This document shows positions 1 through 8,883 of a stretch of DNA of 64,000 nucleotides, in pieces. How positions within the stretch are numbered: position 1 is the first letter of the stretch; each line of letters opens with the position of its first letter. The translations under genes were made by a program, and so were the position numbers. The DNA is taken from positions 1 to 64,000 of the forward strand of contig JAIOPQ010000010.1 in the NCBI GenBank assembly GCA_021413825.1, given 5' to 3'. Origin of the DNA: Spirochaetia bacterium. Its GTDB lineage: Bacteria; Spirochaetota; Leptospiria; Leptospirales; Leptonemataceae. The notes beneath the pieces are model-generated. The model had not been told where the DNA came from and searched no databases. It saw nothing but the letters and a program-made list of their open reading frames with translations.

Positions 1-46
1 TCGCGGCGGCTTCTTTATAGCTGAGAGCTCCTGTTGCCGTTGTCAT
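1..46 (-). CDS. N-terminal fragment of a gene running off the left edge
   Basis: Only the first 15 codons are inside the window. They read MTTATGALSYKEAAA from an ATG at 46, preceded by an AGGAG ribosome-binding site, so a real start is likely. The string LSYKEA loosely recalls the N terminus of AIR synthetase (PurM, typically LSYKDAGVD), but the next residues differ and 15 residues cannot settle a family. It shares orientation with the flavin oxidase at 117-1475 and would be the downstream gene. Confidence 0.5.
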   Translation of the reverse strand, partial: MTTATGALSYKEAAA

Positions 47-116
47 GGTTTTTCTCCTATTGTAATCATCGTCCACATAGATCCTAGAAAGCCAGCATTA
101 ATCCAATGCGTCATGG

Positions 117-1475
117 TTAGATGACTTTCCCAGGGTTCATAATTCGGTTTGGATCAAAGATGGATTTTAAGGCGCGAAGGGTTGCAACGCGCTGTAAGTC
201 CGCGTGTTTCAAGAAAGCTTCTCTTTTTAGTATTCCAATTCCGTGCTCGGCGCTGATGCTTCCGGCCATTTTACCGATCATGTTGTAGCTGAAATCAGTG
301 AACGTCTGACTCTTCTCCGCGAACTGCTTTGCTGCCATTTCCCGCGGAGCAACCAGATTCATGTGCAAATTTCCATCGCCAACATGTCCAAAGATCACAA
401 TCTCTATTTCGAGTTCGCGGGCTCGCTTTCTTGCGAGAGTTATGTATTCGTCCATTCGTGGAAGTGGAATCGACACGTCGTTTTTGAAAACCGTGCGTTG
501 TGAGAGACTTTCGCTAATTGATTCTCTATATTTCCAGAATTTCTTTTTCTGCTCGGACGATTCTGCAACCTGCGCATCAAATTGAATTTCAGGAACTGTC
601 GCACCCGCTTCCCATTCTGCAACTACATACCAGGGGACGATTGCAAACGGATTGGCAAGGCCCATGTGGTCCTTCACTGCTTCCAGACTTCCCGCATCAA
701 AACATTCAAATGCCAGTAAATCGATCGAGCTCTTGAACGCTGTAAGCAGCGTCAGCACCGATTCAAAATCAGGCAGAGCGATGAGTGCAACTGCAGTGCG
801 ATTGGGTTTTCGTTCCAGGCGTAGCGTGGCTTCCGTAATGATTCCGAAGATTCCTTCTGATCCAATGAACAGTTGGCCCAGGTCTGGCCCGGTGTTATCT
901 TTGCGCACATTGCCTCCGGTGCGTAAGATTTCCCCGCTTCCAGTTACAACGGTCAGGGCCTGGACGTAATTTCGAATCATCCCATAACGAATCACATGAA
1001 TGCCACCTGCATTGGTTGCTATGTTTCCGCCGATCTGTGAAGACCCGCTCGACGCAAAGTCTACAGGAAAGTAAAGTCCCATAGCCTCCGCTTCACTTTG
1101 TAGCGTGGCTGTAATCATTCCCGCTTGAACTGTGAGTGCTGGGAGCTGCATGTCTTTTCCTAGCGTTCGATCCATCTTGCTAAGCGACAGTACAAGTTCT
1201 CCTCTCGCCACAGCGCCACCCGCGTATCCAGTTCTTCCACCGGACGGAACAATCGCAATTCTCTGGTCATTTGCGAAGCGGACGATTGATTGAACCTGTT
1301 CAGTTGTTTCTGGAAGCAGAATTCCCAGTGCCGAGCCTGGGAGCCGCGTACGATCTGTGCTCCAATCGGCCAGTTCGGTGTTTGAAAGCTCTTCTGGCAG
1401 GATTAAACGTGCCATTGTGCCGAGCTGTTTTTTCTGGCCCTCTGTCAGCATTGGATTTTTTTGGCGATCAGTCAA
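117..1475 (-). CDS. GlcD-type FAD-linked 2-hydroxyacid oxidase/dehydrogenase
   Basis: This is a 452-residue flavoprotein of the FAD_binding_4 plus FAD-oxidase C-terminal family, which oxidises 2-hydroxyacids such as glycolate, D-lactate or D-2-hydroxyglutarate. The PP-loop-type FAD motif PSGGRTGYAGGA lies near residue 78. GGNIATNAGG and GSEGIFGIITEATLRL follow, and the C-terminal half has GHVGDGNLH and EHGIGILKRE, with the usual ending DPNRIMNPGK. Length and motif order match single-subunit D-2-hydroxyglutarate/D-lactate dehydrogenases; the exact substrate cannot be read from the sequence. The longest reading starts at a TTG (1475) without a clear ribosome site. The ATG eight codons downstream (MLTEGQ, 1451) is an equally good start and would leave more room for the divergent lipoprotein gene. 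Confidence 0.85.
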   Translation of the reverse strand: MTDRQKNPMLTEGQKKQLGTMARLILPEELSNTELADWSTDRTRLPGSALGILLPETTEQVQSIVRFANDQRIAIVPSGGRTGYAGGAVARGELVLSLSKMDRTLGKDMQLPALTVQAGMITATLQSEAEAMGLYFPVDFASSGSSQIGGNIATNAGGIHVIRYGMIRNYVQALTVVTGSGEILRTGGNVRKDNTGPDLGQLFIGSEGIFGIITEATLRLERKPNRTAVALIALPDFESVLTLLTAFKSSIDLLAFECFDAGSLEAVKDHMGLANPFAIVPWYVVAEWEAGATVPEIQFDAQVAESSEQKKKFWKYRESISESLSQRTVFKNDVSIPLPRMDEYITLARKRARELEIEIVIFGHVGDGNLHMNLVAPREMAAKQFAEKSQTFTDFSYNMIGKMAGSISAEHGIGILKREAFLKHADLQRVATLRALKSIFDPNRIMNPGKVI

Positions 1476-1496
1476 AAACTTAAGTGGAGTTCTATT

Positions 1497-2597
1497 TTGC
1501 CATCCATTCTCGCTTTCACTTTTTTACGCAAAGTCCGGTTCGTGCCGGGTCTGATTCTGGCAACTGCCCTCCTGGCATGCAAGAGTGGACCGCCGACGAG
1601 TGTAGATGATCTTTCACCCGACACATTCACCAGGGCCTTTACGCTTGCAGCAGTTGATACGCTACCCAGGGACAGAAACCTGCATGCCGATCACTATCCG
1701 GCATCAAATGAACGTCGGATCGATCTGTTTGAACCACAAATTCGCGACCTTCGTGGTGGCTACGTCGGCGTAGGTACGGATCAGAATTTCACATTCATTG
1801 CCTGGGCTAAGAGCGACTATGCTTTCCTGATGGATTTCGATGAAGTCGTTGTGACAGTGAATAAAATTCATATGTATTTTTTAGAAATTTCTCCTACATA
1901 TGCTGAGTATCGCAAGCTCTGGGCCCGGCAGAGCAGGCAGTCCAGTTTTGAAATTTTAAAGCGCCGTTTTGAAAAGACTCCAGATTGGGCAATAGTTCAG
2001 GCAGCATTCGCCAATGCACATCGCGGTGGGTCTGATGTTCCAGGTCGTCTGGACGATCTGGACTACATGGCAAAGAATCATGCGCTTAAAACTTTTTCAA
2101 ACGATCCAGCGCAATACAATTATATCAGAGAAATGGTAATGCGCGGTAGGATTCAGGCCGTGCCCGGTGACCTGACCGGATCAAAAAGCCTGCATGAAAT
2201 TTCTGCAGCAGCTCGTCGAATTGGGATTCCAATTCGCGTAGTATACACTTCCAATGCAGAAGAGTATTTTCGCTATCCCGAGAATTTCAGAAGCAACATT
2301 GCTGATCTTTTTGTAGATGAAAAATCAACCATGGTGCGCACCGCAACATCCGGAACAAAGTACGAGTTTGGATTTCCTCCAGGCGAAAAATTTATGGAGA
2401 TGCCCTTTCACTACAATGTGCAACCTGTTTCCAATTTCCAGACCTGGATGAAATTCAGAAGATACCAATCTATTCTGACTGTGCTTCGCGGCCGTACTCC
2501 CATCTCTCAAGGCTTCTCAACCGTGACTAAAACGCCCCTGGATTTGGGACTCAAAGAATCCGGAGACATTGTTAAGAAACCGGCAGGAGAATGGTAG
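1497..2597 (+). CDS. Conserved lipoprotein of unknown function
   Basis: A signal peptide (RKVRFVPGLILATALLAC) ends in a lipobox LLAC, so the mature protein is probably a lipid-anchored envelope protein of about 340 residues. I chose the TTG at 1497 because GGAG lies seven bases upstream; the longest frame (TTG at 1461) would overlap the divergent oxidase gene. The body has a conserved-looking core, GVGTDQNFTFIAWAKSDYAF followed by LMDFD, and a later RIGIPIRVVYTSNAEEYF segment. The core somewhat resembles hypothetical lipoproteins I recall from Leptospira, but I assign no activity. It is followed directly by the CapA-like lipoprotein gene and is probably co-transcribed with it. Confidence 0.7.
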   Translation: MPSILAFTFLRKVRFVPGLILATALLACKSGPPTSVDDLSPDTFTRAFTLAAVDTLPRDRNLHADHYPASNERRIDLFEPQIRDLRGGYVGVGTDQNFTFIAWAKSDYAFLMDFDEVVVTVNKIHMYFLEISPTYAEYRKLWARQSRQSSFEILKRRFEKTPDWAIVQAAFANAHRGGSDVPGRLDDLDYMAKNHALKTFSNDPAQYNYIREMVMRGRIQAVPGDLTGSKSLHEISAAARRIGIPIRVVYTSNAEEYFRYPENFRSNIADLFVDEKSTMVRTATSGTKYEFGFPPGEKFMEMPFHYNVQPVSNFQTWMKFRRYQSILTVLRGRTPISQGFSTVTKTPLDLGLKESGDIVKKPAGEW

Positions 2598-3743
2598 ATG
2601 CTGCGTTTCAGTCCGACTGCAAGAACCAATCTATTTAGAGTTACACTTGTAATAACGCTTGCAGCGCTGGCCTGCAAGGCGTTGCCCTTTTTTGGATCTG
2701 ATCCAGAGGTTACCTTTGCTGTAGTTGGGGATATCATGGGGCATGAGGCGCAGATTCGTTCTGCGTACGATCCTGCTTCCAAACAATACAAATACGATTC
2801 TGTATTCAGCCGCCTGGGCACCAGGATTTCTGCTGCGGATCTTGGAATTGCCAATCTTGAAGTCACACTTCCTGGTAAGCCGGAATTGTATTCGGGCTAT
2901 CCGCAGTTTGGTTCACCCGATTCGCTTGTGACCGCACTTAAAGACATTGGATTTGATCTCCTGGTTACGGCCAACAATCATTCAATGGATAAGGGCGAGG
3001 CTGCGGCTCTGCGTACTGCAAAGGTTGTGCTTGATGCTGGATTTTTACAGACCGGAACTTTTGATCCGCATGATTATCCAGCAAGGCGAATCCTTGAAGT
3101 AGAGAGAAAGGGAATCCGTATGGTTTTCCTGAACTATACGTATGATACAAATGGAATAGCGGTTACACCGGGCGTTATCGTAAATATAATTGAGAAAGAA
3201 CGGATTCAGAAAGACTTTGAGCTGGCTCGCGCAAAAAAACCGGATGTGATCATAGTTCTCTATCACTTTGGAAAAGAGTACCTCTCAGCACCCGATGCGT
3301 TCCAAAAAGAATGGGTAGACTTCGCATTCCAGGAAGGCGCGCAGATTGTGCTTGGCGGGCATCCTCATACACTTCAGCCGTTTGAAAGAAAGATCACAAA
3401 GGATCGGTTTGGTGTTGAAGCGGAACGATTCGTGATTTATTCGCTGGGAAATTTTGTTTCAAACATGCAGCGCCGTGGTGTGGACGGTGGGATGATTTTG
3501 AATTTTGCAATTCAAAAGACGGATGAAAAAATCGTAATCAGAAAGATCAATTACGAGCCTGTCTGGGTCTACACTCCACTTATCAAAGGTAAGATGGAAT
3601 TCTATGTGCTTCCTGTTTTCGAATATCTAGAAAGCAAAGAGCTTGATGCTAACTCCATGGCGCGGATGAAGCTGTTTTTGTCCGATACGCAGGCATTGCT
3701 CAAGCAAAGCATGGATTCCACGCGCGATCCAGTCGTAAAATGA
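2598..3743 (+). CDS. CapA-family (PGA_cap) metallophosphatase-like lipoprotein
   Basis: This 381-residue protein has a lipobox (LAALAC) and a CapA/PgsA-type calcineurin-like domain. Diagnostic pieces are FAVVGDIMGHE near the N terminus, DLGIANLEVTLPG, TANNHSMDKGE, VIIVLYHFGKEY, IVLGGHPHTLQP and FVIYSLGNFVSN, in the order seen in poly-gamma-glutamate capsule proteins. These supply the metal-binding D, N and H residues. Many CapA homologues lie outside capsule loci and have no proven substrate; no capBC genes are nearby here, so a polyglutamate role is not supported. The ATG follows the upstream stop codon directly and has an AGGAG eight bases before it. Confidence 0.85.
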   Translation: MLRFSPTARTNLFRVTLVITLAALACKALPFFGSDPEVTFAVVGDIMGHEAQIRSAYDPASKQYKYDSVFSRLGTRISAADLGIANLEVTLPGKPELYSGYPQFGSPDSLVTALKDIGFDLLVTANNHSMDKGEAAALRTAKVVLDAGFLQTGTFDPHDYPARRILEVERKGIRMVFLNYTYDTNGIAVTPGVIVNIIEKERIQKDFELARAKKPDVIIVLYHFGKEYLSAPDAFQKEWVDFAFQEGAQIVLGGHPHTLQPFERKITKDRFGVEAERFVIYSLGNFVSNMQRRGVDGGMILNFAIQKTDEKIVIRKINYEPVWVYTPLIKGKMEFYVLPVFEYLESKELDANSMARMKLFLSDTQALLKQSMDSTRDPVVK

Positions 3744-4444
3744 ACGCGGCTACCCTTCGGGCAGAACTTGCAAGTATTGCAAAGCCCGAAGATGCCGTAA
3801 TCCTCGCTCGATTCTTTAAAACGGGAAAGGGCCAGTATGGCTATGGGGACAGATTTATTGGCGTAAAAGTTCCACCGCTGCATAAGATAGCCAAAAGAGA
3901 ACGGGGATTAGCCCTGAGCGAAACAGTTAAACTTTTGCGTTCAAAAATCCATGAAGAGCGGCTGCTTGCGCTCTTTATTCTGACGGAAAAGTTTCCGCGC
4001 GAAGACGAAGCCGGTCGCAAAAAGATATTTGATATTTACATTAAGTACAAAAAGCACATAAACAATTGGGATTTGATCGACCTTTCTGCTGAAACGGTTG
4101 TTGGAGGCTACTTGATGGATCGCGATCGCGGTCTGCTTTCTACTCTGGCCAAATCAAAATCACTCTGGGACAGGCGCATTGCAATGCTTTCCTGTTTTGA
4201 GTTTATTCGCGCAAAGGATTTTAAAACCGCATTTGAAATTGCAGACATCCTGCTCCTTGATTCAGAAGATCTGATTCAAAAAGCTGTGGGCTGGATGATT
4301 CGCGAGATTGGGAATCGTGATATTAAAGCGGAAGAAAAGTTTTTGAAAGCTCGCTACAAGAAAATGCCACGCACAATGCTTCGCTATGCAATCGAAAAGT
4401 TTCCTGGAAAGAAACGCCAGGCCTATCTAAAGGGCAGGGTGTAA
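3740..4444 (+). CDS. AlkD-like DNA alkylation repair protein
   Basis: This 234-residue all-helical protein belongs to the AlkD family of HEAT-like-repeat DNA glycosylases, which remove alkylated bases such as 3-methyladenine and N7-methylguanine. Family hallmarks are FIGVKVPPLHKIAKR near residue 40, the NNWDLIDLSAETVVG segment near 112 (WDL.D motif), SLWDRRIAMLS, and LIQKAVGWMIREIG followed by RTMLRYAIEKFP. Length matches the family. The ATG overlaps the CapA-like gene by four bases (ATGA), so the two are probably translationally coupled, although no functional link is obvious. Confidence 0.9.
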   Translation: MNAATLRAELASIAKPEDAVILARFFKTGKGQYGYGDRFIGVKVPPLHKIAKRERGLALSETVKLLRSKIHEERLLALFILTEKFPREDEAGRKKIFDIYIKYKKHINNWDLIDLSAETVVGGYLMDRDRGLLSTLAKSKSLWDRRIAMLSCFEFIRAKDFKTAFEIADILLLDSEDLIQKAVGWMIREIGNRDIKAEEKFLKARYKKMPRTMLRYAIEKFPGKKRQAYLKGRV

Positions 4445-4478
4445 AGATTTTGAGATCCATCTACCGGTAAAGCCTGAA

Positions 4479-5093
4479 CTATTCCTGCCAGCCCTTGATG
4501 ATCGTTCCAAGACCAAGGAGAGAAAATGCCCTGCTTGCAATGAAATTTCCAAGATCTGCCATGGTTTCAGGGTTTTGGTAGAATCCAGGGCTTGCAGGCA
4601 GAACAATTCCGCCCGCCTCAGTCAGGGTCGTCATATTGCGGAGTTGAATGAGTCCATAGGGGGCTTCGCGTGGAACTACTATTAGCCTGCGCCTTTCTTT
4701 TAGGGTAACTTCCGCCGCGCGCTCAATCAGATTAGATGCATAACCGTGGGCGATTCCTGAAAGAGTTTTCATGGAGCATGGAATGATAATCATTCCATCT
4801 GTGTGGGTGGAACCGCTGGCTGGCCTGGCCCCAATATCTGTATGGCTGTAAAGCCTAAAACTATGCTGACGTTCCCTGACATGGATATTGGCCTGAAGCG
4901 ATTCGATGTACTCTTCCGGAGAAGAAATATTTGTGCGCATTTCCTGGTTATGAACTCGGATTGCAGTTGGACTAACGATCAGCGAACTATCCCCGGGAAT
5001 CTGTTTGCTTAAGGCCTGGATAAATGAAACGGCGTACAGCGCGCCGCTCGCACCTGTGACAGCAACTACAAGGTGAACGGATTTGTCTGCCAT
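4479..5093 (-). CDS. ubiX: UbiX-type flavin prenyltransferase (possible MqnM)
   Basis: This 204-residue flavoprotein makes prenylated FMN, the cofactor of UbiD-type decarboxylases. It begins with VAVTGASGALYAV (FMN-binding loop). The central IIPCSMKTLSGIAHGYASN and the REAPYGLIQLRNM segment bind flavin and dimethylallyl phosphate, and FYQNPETMADLGNFIASR closes the domain. It is last in a minus-strand run ubiA-LON-ubiX with one- to 13-base overlaps. With ubiA and mqnA close by, it probably serves the late decarboxylation step of futalosine-route menaquinone synthesis, but the UbiD-like partner is not in the window. Confidence 0.93.
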   Translation of the reverse strand: MADKSVHLVVAVTGASGALYAVSFIQALSKQIPGDSSLIVSPTAIRVHNQEMRTNISSPEEYIESLQANIHVRERQHSFRLYSHTDIGARPASGSTHTDGMIIIPCSMKTLSGIAHGYASNLIERAAEVTLKERRRLIVVPREAPYGLIQLRNMTTLTEAGGIVLPASPGFYQNPETMADLGNFIASRAFSLLGLGTIIKGWQE

Positions 5094-5722
5094 CAGTTCA
5101 GGTACGGATCTTTAGCAGGCTCGGTGCCAACGGCTGCAATGAGGGCTAATTGACGTTCAATTCGATCGTGGAGATCACGCGCGAGATCACTCAGACGCTC
5201 CGTTTCAAGAAACGATTGGCGGATCTGGCAGGAAACAGGCAGGATGGATGCGCACAGAAAAATTAGATCCTGGTTGAGTTCCGGCAGTTCAATGTCTGAT
5301 AGCCTGTGAGATTTTGAAATTACTTGCATAAATTCTGCTGCAATGCTTCTGAGAGCTGTGGCCTCTTCTGTTATGTCCTCATCGGGATAGGGAAACGGTT
5401 CGATTTTGCCGGACAGATACGGACGTTCTTGCGACATCTGCAAAATCCGAACTCGTTCAACGCCGGTCGCAAGTAGATTCAGTTTTCCATCTTCCAGGTA
5501 ATCCACTTTTCTGATGCTGGCACTGGTTCCAACGGCGAAGGGCTCTGCAAGGCCCCCCAGGGCTTCCTGGCCTTTGCGTATGAGTGCAACCACAAAGGGT
5601 TTTGGATCATCGATGCAGATGCGCATCATTTGCTTGTAGCGTTCTTCAAAGATATGAAGCGGCAATGGAAGTCCAGGGAATAGGACTGTGCCGAGTGGGA
5701 ATATTGGTTTTAGTGGATCCAT
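5093..5722 (-). CDS. LON substrate-binding-domain protein (no protease)
   Basis: This 209-residue protein consists of the Lon N-terminal (LAN/PUA-like) domain alone. It starts IFPLGTVLFPGLPLPLHIFE, typical of the family, followed by RYKQMMRICIDD, GTSASIRKVDYLEDGKLNLL and GVERVRIL. The AAA+ and protease parts of Lon are absent, and the length is normal for stand-alone bacterial LON-domain proteins, whose molecular function is not well defined. It sits between ubiA (13-base overlap) and ubiX (one-base overlap), so it is expressed with quinone genes. Whether it acts on them is unknown. Confidence 0.88.
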   Translation of the reverse strand: MDPLKPIFPLGTVLFPGLPLPLHIFEERYKQMMRICIDDPKPFVVALIRKGQEALGGLAEPFAVGTSASIRKVDYLEDGKLNLLATGVERVRILQMSQERPYLSGKIEPFPYPDEDITEEATALRSIAAEFMQVISKSHRLSDIELPELNQDLIFLCASILPVSCQIRQSFLETERLSDLARDLHDRIERQLALIAAVGTEPAKDPYLN

Positions 5723-6609
5723 TGATCAACCAGGAGACCGGCCAACAACACTGAACTGATCGCTGCGTTCACATTGAAAAACGCTATTGGGATCTTTTCA
5801 AGTTTGCCCGGCCTGACAAGCAGGTGCTCTACTAAGAATAGTGATGCTACCACAACAAGGAAAGCAAAAAAGACACGTCCCGTTCGGGAAACATATGCAG
5901 CCCAGGTAAAACATCCAAGTGCCAGTATGTGAGAAATTCGAGCTACGGTAAGAGCAGGCACAAGGCCAAAGCGTGCAGGCAAAGAATTGAGACCAATGGA
6001 TCGATCAAAATCAATATCCTGACATGCATAGAGTATGTCAAAGCCTGCTATGTACAATGCCAGGCCTGCGGCCCAGAATAGAGCGCTGGTTGAAGGATAG
6101 CCAGTCATTGCTATTGAAGTTGCTGCAGGTGAAAGTCCAATGGCAGCACCCAGGAAAAAATGACAGAGCCAGGTGAAGCGTTTAGTATATGAGTAACCTA
6201 GAACAACGATAGCCGCGATCGGGGCGAGCATACCGCATATTGTTGAGATTAGAAATGCCGCCCCTCCAAAAACCAGAAGGGACAGAATTACAAATATCCA
6301 GACCGATCCAGTCGAAAGCTTACCCGAAGGGATTTCTCTGATTTGAGTTCTGGGATTTTTTGCATCGAATTCACGGTCCGCCAGTCGGTTAAAGCCCATG
6401 GCGGCGCTGCGCAATGCTACCATGCAAACGACAATCAAAGCAAGCATCCTGAAGAACCCTGGAGTTACTGAGCCCTGGACAATGAGTGAGGTTTCCGGCA
6501 GGGCCTGCACAAAAGCAATCCCCGCAAATGGAAGGGCAAAGATGCTGTGCGAGAATTTGATCATGCGCAGGTAAGTGCTGAAGCGTTCGAACATTGTTTC
6601 ATGCAGCAT
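5710..6609 (-). CDS. ubiA: UbiA-family prenyltransferase (4-hydroxybenzoate- or MqnP-like)
   Basis: This is an integral membrane aromatic prenyltransferase of 299 residues with about eight to nine membrane helices. The first aspartate-rich motif appears as NRLADREFDAKNPRT and the second as YACQDIDFDRSIGLNSLPAR; both bind the magnesium-diphosphate of the polyprenyl donor. SIFALPFAGIAF near the N terminus is also typical. Clustering with mqnA and ubiX favours MqnP, which prenylates dihydroxynaphthoate in the futalosine pathway, over ubiquinone synthesis. That is an inference from context. The ATG has AGGGAG a few bases upstream; a second ATG five codons later is possible. Confidence 0.92.
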   Translation of the reverse strand: MLHETMFERFSTYLRMIKFSHSIFALPFAGIAFVQALPETSLIVQGSVTPGFFRMLALIVVCMVALRSAAMGFNRLADREFDAKNPRTQIREIPSGKLSTGSVWIFVILSLLVFGGAAFLISTICGMLAPIAAIVVLGYSYTKRFTWLCHFFLGAAIGLSPAATSIAMTGYPSTSALFWAAGLALYIAGFDILYACQDIDFDRSIGLNSLPARFGLVPALTVARISHILALGCFTWAAYVSRTGRVFFAFLVVVASLFLVEHLLVRPGKLEKIPIAFFNVNAAISSVLLAGLLVDQWIH

Positions 6610-6681
6610 CCACTCCCTTCGCTTGCAAGTGATTTTGTTTTCATTCTTGACCTGGCGGCTTTCCGGGCCCAGGTTGCTTTT

Positions 6682-7341
6682 GTGCCAGGATTGAAACGAT
6701 TTTTGCCATGCGCCCTATTGCTCCTGGCCGGGTGTTTCGATTATTCAGAATCCATCTATTTCTCCGGGGATTTGAGTGGCTTTGTTGAGATCGAATACTG
6801 GGTTCCTTTGCGCAATAAATCCGAATCGTCGCTTATCTCATACTTCCAGATTGAAAAAGCGGATATAAACAAGCGCTACACGCAAACTCTTGCGAGGCCG
6901 GTTGAAATAACGGACTATTCAAAGTCAATCGAGCAGAAGCAGGAGGGAAATCGAATTGGCCACGTGCGCTATCGCATCGCGTTTCGGGCCCCGGGAGAAC
7001 TCGAACGTATCCTGATCGGAAAGACTCGTGTCTATTTTCACGATGGCCGCTACGTAATTCAAAGGAACATTCCATCCGCGCCTGCACTTTCAGATGAGGC
7101 TGGTCGCATTTCGCGTCGGGTGCATGAACTGATGCGCACTACTATGACAGGGCATAAGCTGAGTTTCTGGATTTTTTATCCTGAACAGTTTGACCTGTTC
7201 ACAAATCATGGAACTATCATTCGTCCGGGCGTTCAGAGTCTAACTCTGCCCATGATTACAACGCTCAACAATAGCGGTGTAGTCTGGACAATGGAAATCA
7301 AAACAAATCCTCTTCCTTTAGTCGCTCCTCGAACACGTTGA
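6682..7341 (+). CDS. Small lipoprotein of unknown function
   Basis: The GTG at 6682 (AGG eight bases upstream) gives a clean signal peptide, MPGLKRFLPCALLLLAGC, with lipobox LLAGC. Upstream in-frame codons would run into the divergent ubiA gene. The mature protein, about 200 residues, looks beta-rich, with FSGDLSGFVEIEYWVPL at its start and a final VVWTMEIKTNPLP, and no recognised catalytic motif. The first part resembles generic outer-surface LppM/DUF-type lipoproteins, but I make no assignment. Its 3' end overlaps the 3' end of the opposing mqnA gene by 44 bases. Confidence 0.65.
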   Translation: MPGLKRFLPCALLLLAGCFDYSESIYFSGDLSGFVEIEYWVPLRNKSESSLISYFQIEKADINKRYTQTLARPVEITDYSKSIEQKQEGNRIGHVRYRIAFRAPGELERILIGKTRVYFHDGRYVIQRNIPSAPALSDEAGRISRRVHELMRTTMTGHKLSFWIFYPEQFDLFTNHGTIIRPGVQSLTLPMITTLNNSGVVWTMEIKTNPLPLVAPRTR

Positions 7342-8077
7342 GAGCTTCGCGATCTTTGCTGCTGAGCTTGTAGTGGATAATTTCAGTTAGATAAGACTTT
7401 GCATCCTGTCGTCCGGATTCGCGAATGATTGTATCAAGATTGTTCAGGCCAATCTCCAGGGATTTTTCAAAGACAGAATCCGGTATCGTTTCACTCTTCC
7501 GGTACGCCCAGAGAGCAAATACAAACGGCAGAGCTTCCAGATCAAACCACCATTCAGCCAGGTCCTTCCATACAAATTCGTCTATGTCAGGTCTGTTCCA
7601 GAACTGAAGAGCTGCATCTCCAATCAATAGCCCGCCTTCTCTGTCGCCTAAACGCTCGGGAATATCGCGAGCCCTGGCGGGGCTTGATTCTATGTGCTTA
7701 CCTGTGGATCGCTTCAAGAGCAAATGTAGCAGGGCAACAGAGGTGCGTGACCCTTCATCTACCAGCAGCCGATCCGGTGCTGCATGGATCAAATCCGCAG
7801 ATGTGACCGCTCGCTTTCTTCTAATATAGAGAATGGATCTAACCCGACCGGACCCGCATACACCTACAGTACTGCAAAAAGCAAACTCCCGATTTCGCAG
7901 GCATTCCACTGAACTGATGAGCGCCGTATCGAATCTCCGCGAAAGCAGGCCTTCGTAGAGGCGTGCAGGTATGTCATCCTCGAACTGACAGGGTTCAGCG
8001 ATGCACAGTTCCGGGGCATTCCGGAGGCCGTACTGCAGGGGAGCTGCATTTAAATAGGAGATCAGGCCAAACCGCAT
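7298..8077 (-). CDS. mqnA: MqnA, chorismate dehydratase (futalosine menaquinone pathway)
   Basis: MqnA converts chorismate to 3-enolpyruvylbenzoate, the first committed step of the futalosine route to menaquinone, in the cytoplasm. The 259-residue protein has the family's opening GLISYLNAAPLQYGL, the RRFDTALISSVECLR segment (substrate-entry region), GSGRVRSILYIRR, the typical DEGSRTSVALLHLLL motif, and GGLLIGDAALQF near residue 150. MqnD-type enzymes share the periplasmic-binding-protein-like fold but not this SYLNAxPL start. UbiA- and UbiX-type genes lie just downstream on the same strand. Confidence 0.88.
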   Translation of the reverse strand: MRFGLISYLNAAPLQYGLRNAPELCIAEPCQFEDDIPARLYEGLLSRRFDTALISSVECLRNREFAFCSTVGVCGSGRVRSILYIRRKRAVTSADLIHAAPDRLLVDEGSRTSVALLHLLLKRSTGKHIESSPARARDIPERLGDREGGLLIGDAALQFWNRPDIDEFVWKDLAEWWFDLEALPFVFALWAYRKSETIPDSVFEKSLEIGLNNLDTIIRESGRQDAKSYLTEIIHYKLSSKDREALNVFEERLKEEDLF

Positions 8078-8124
8078 TGGGCGTTTTTGCCAGGCTGCGC
8101 AAAAAATCCATCGATATACAAAGG

Positions 8125-8883
8125 GTGAGCCTGAAGATCAAATCAGTTCCCGGACGATTTGCAATGCATTTGTTTGGCCTGGGATTCCTGGTGGGCGTAC
8201 TGGCAATCCAGGCTCAGCCCGGCCATGGGGAAAGCCCCGGGGATCCTGGATTTCCCTGGGGGCAGAGTTTTGGCGAGTGGCGAGTGCAGAAAGCTGCAAG
8301 TATTCTCCGGCAGGTTCCAGGGGAACAGGTGCTGGTTCAAAAAAACGATCTGGTGTTTGAGTTCTCATTCCACCTGAAAAAGAAAATCAAAGATATCCGT
8401 ACTGAAACCAGGATTGAGGACGGGAAGGAAAAGGTTGTATTTCGCGAACTGGTCGTTGAGCCAGCCGAGCCACCTGAGGCGGGTAGATTGTATGCCGTGG
8501 GCGTGCGTTATCCCAGATTGCTCTTGAATGATGAGCTCCGCGCTTCGCTTAAGAAAATGGGCGCCACAAGTATTCCGGAAAGCGACCAATTTACGATCGA
8601 ACTGACTGCTACTCTCATTCAGGTTACATTTTCGCGTTACAAAGATAAGAGATATCTGGAAAAAATCGTCTTCATATCCAGAGATGTATCAGGGCAGCGA
8701 TCCCGCGATGAAGGCTTGCTCAAAAAAGAAGCAGACGATCGAATCAAACGGCTCCTCAAAGAGAAGCAGCTGGAACTTGCCAAACCGGTTTCCAATGCCC
8801 CCTGGATGCGTTCGGAATTTGAGTCACTAAAACAGTCGTCGCCAGAAGCAACCTTAGAAGTCTTGTCAAATACGGCACAATAA
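8125..8883 (+). CDS. Secreted protein of unknown function
   Basis: A Sec-type signal peptide is visible: basic n-region SLKIKSVPGR, hydrophobic FGLGFLVGVLAIQA, then GHGESPGDPG. I favour the GTG at 8125 because it supplies the positive n-region; the ATG at 8164 (weak GGA nine bases upstream) is the alternative. The mature part, about 215 residues, begins FPWGQSFGEWRVQKAASILR, has a charged central section with many K and E, and ends in a helical, possibly coiled segment (RIKRLLKEKQLEL). No known domain is recognised. It overlaps the next lipoprotein gene by one base (TAATG). Confidence 0.6.
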   Translation: MSLKIKSVPGRFAMHLFGLGFLVGVLAIQAQPGHGESPGDPGFPWGQSFGEWRVQKAASILRQVPGEQVLVQKNDLVFEFSFHLKKKIKDIRTETRIEDGKEKVVFRELVVEPAEPPEAGRLYAVGVRYPRLLLNDELRASLKKMGATSIPESDQFTIELTATLIQVTFSRYKDKRYLEKIVFISRDVSGQRSRDEGLLKKEADDRIKRLLKEKQLELAKPVSNAPWMRSEFESLKQSSPEATLEVLSNTAQ

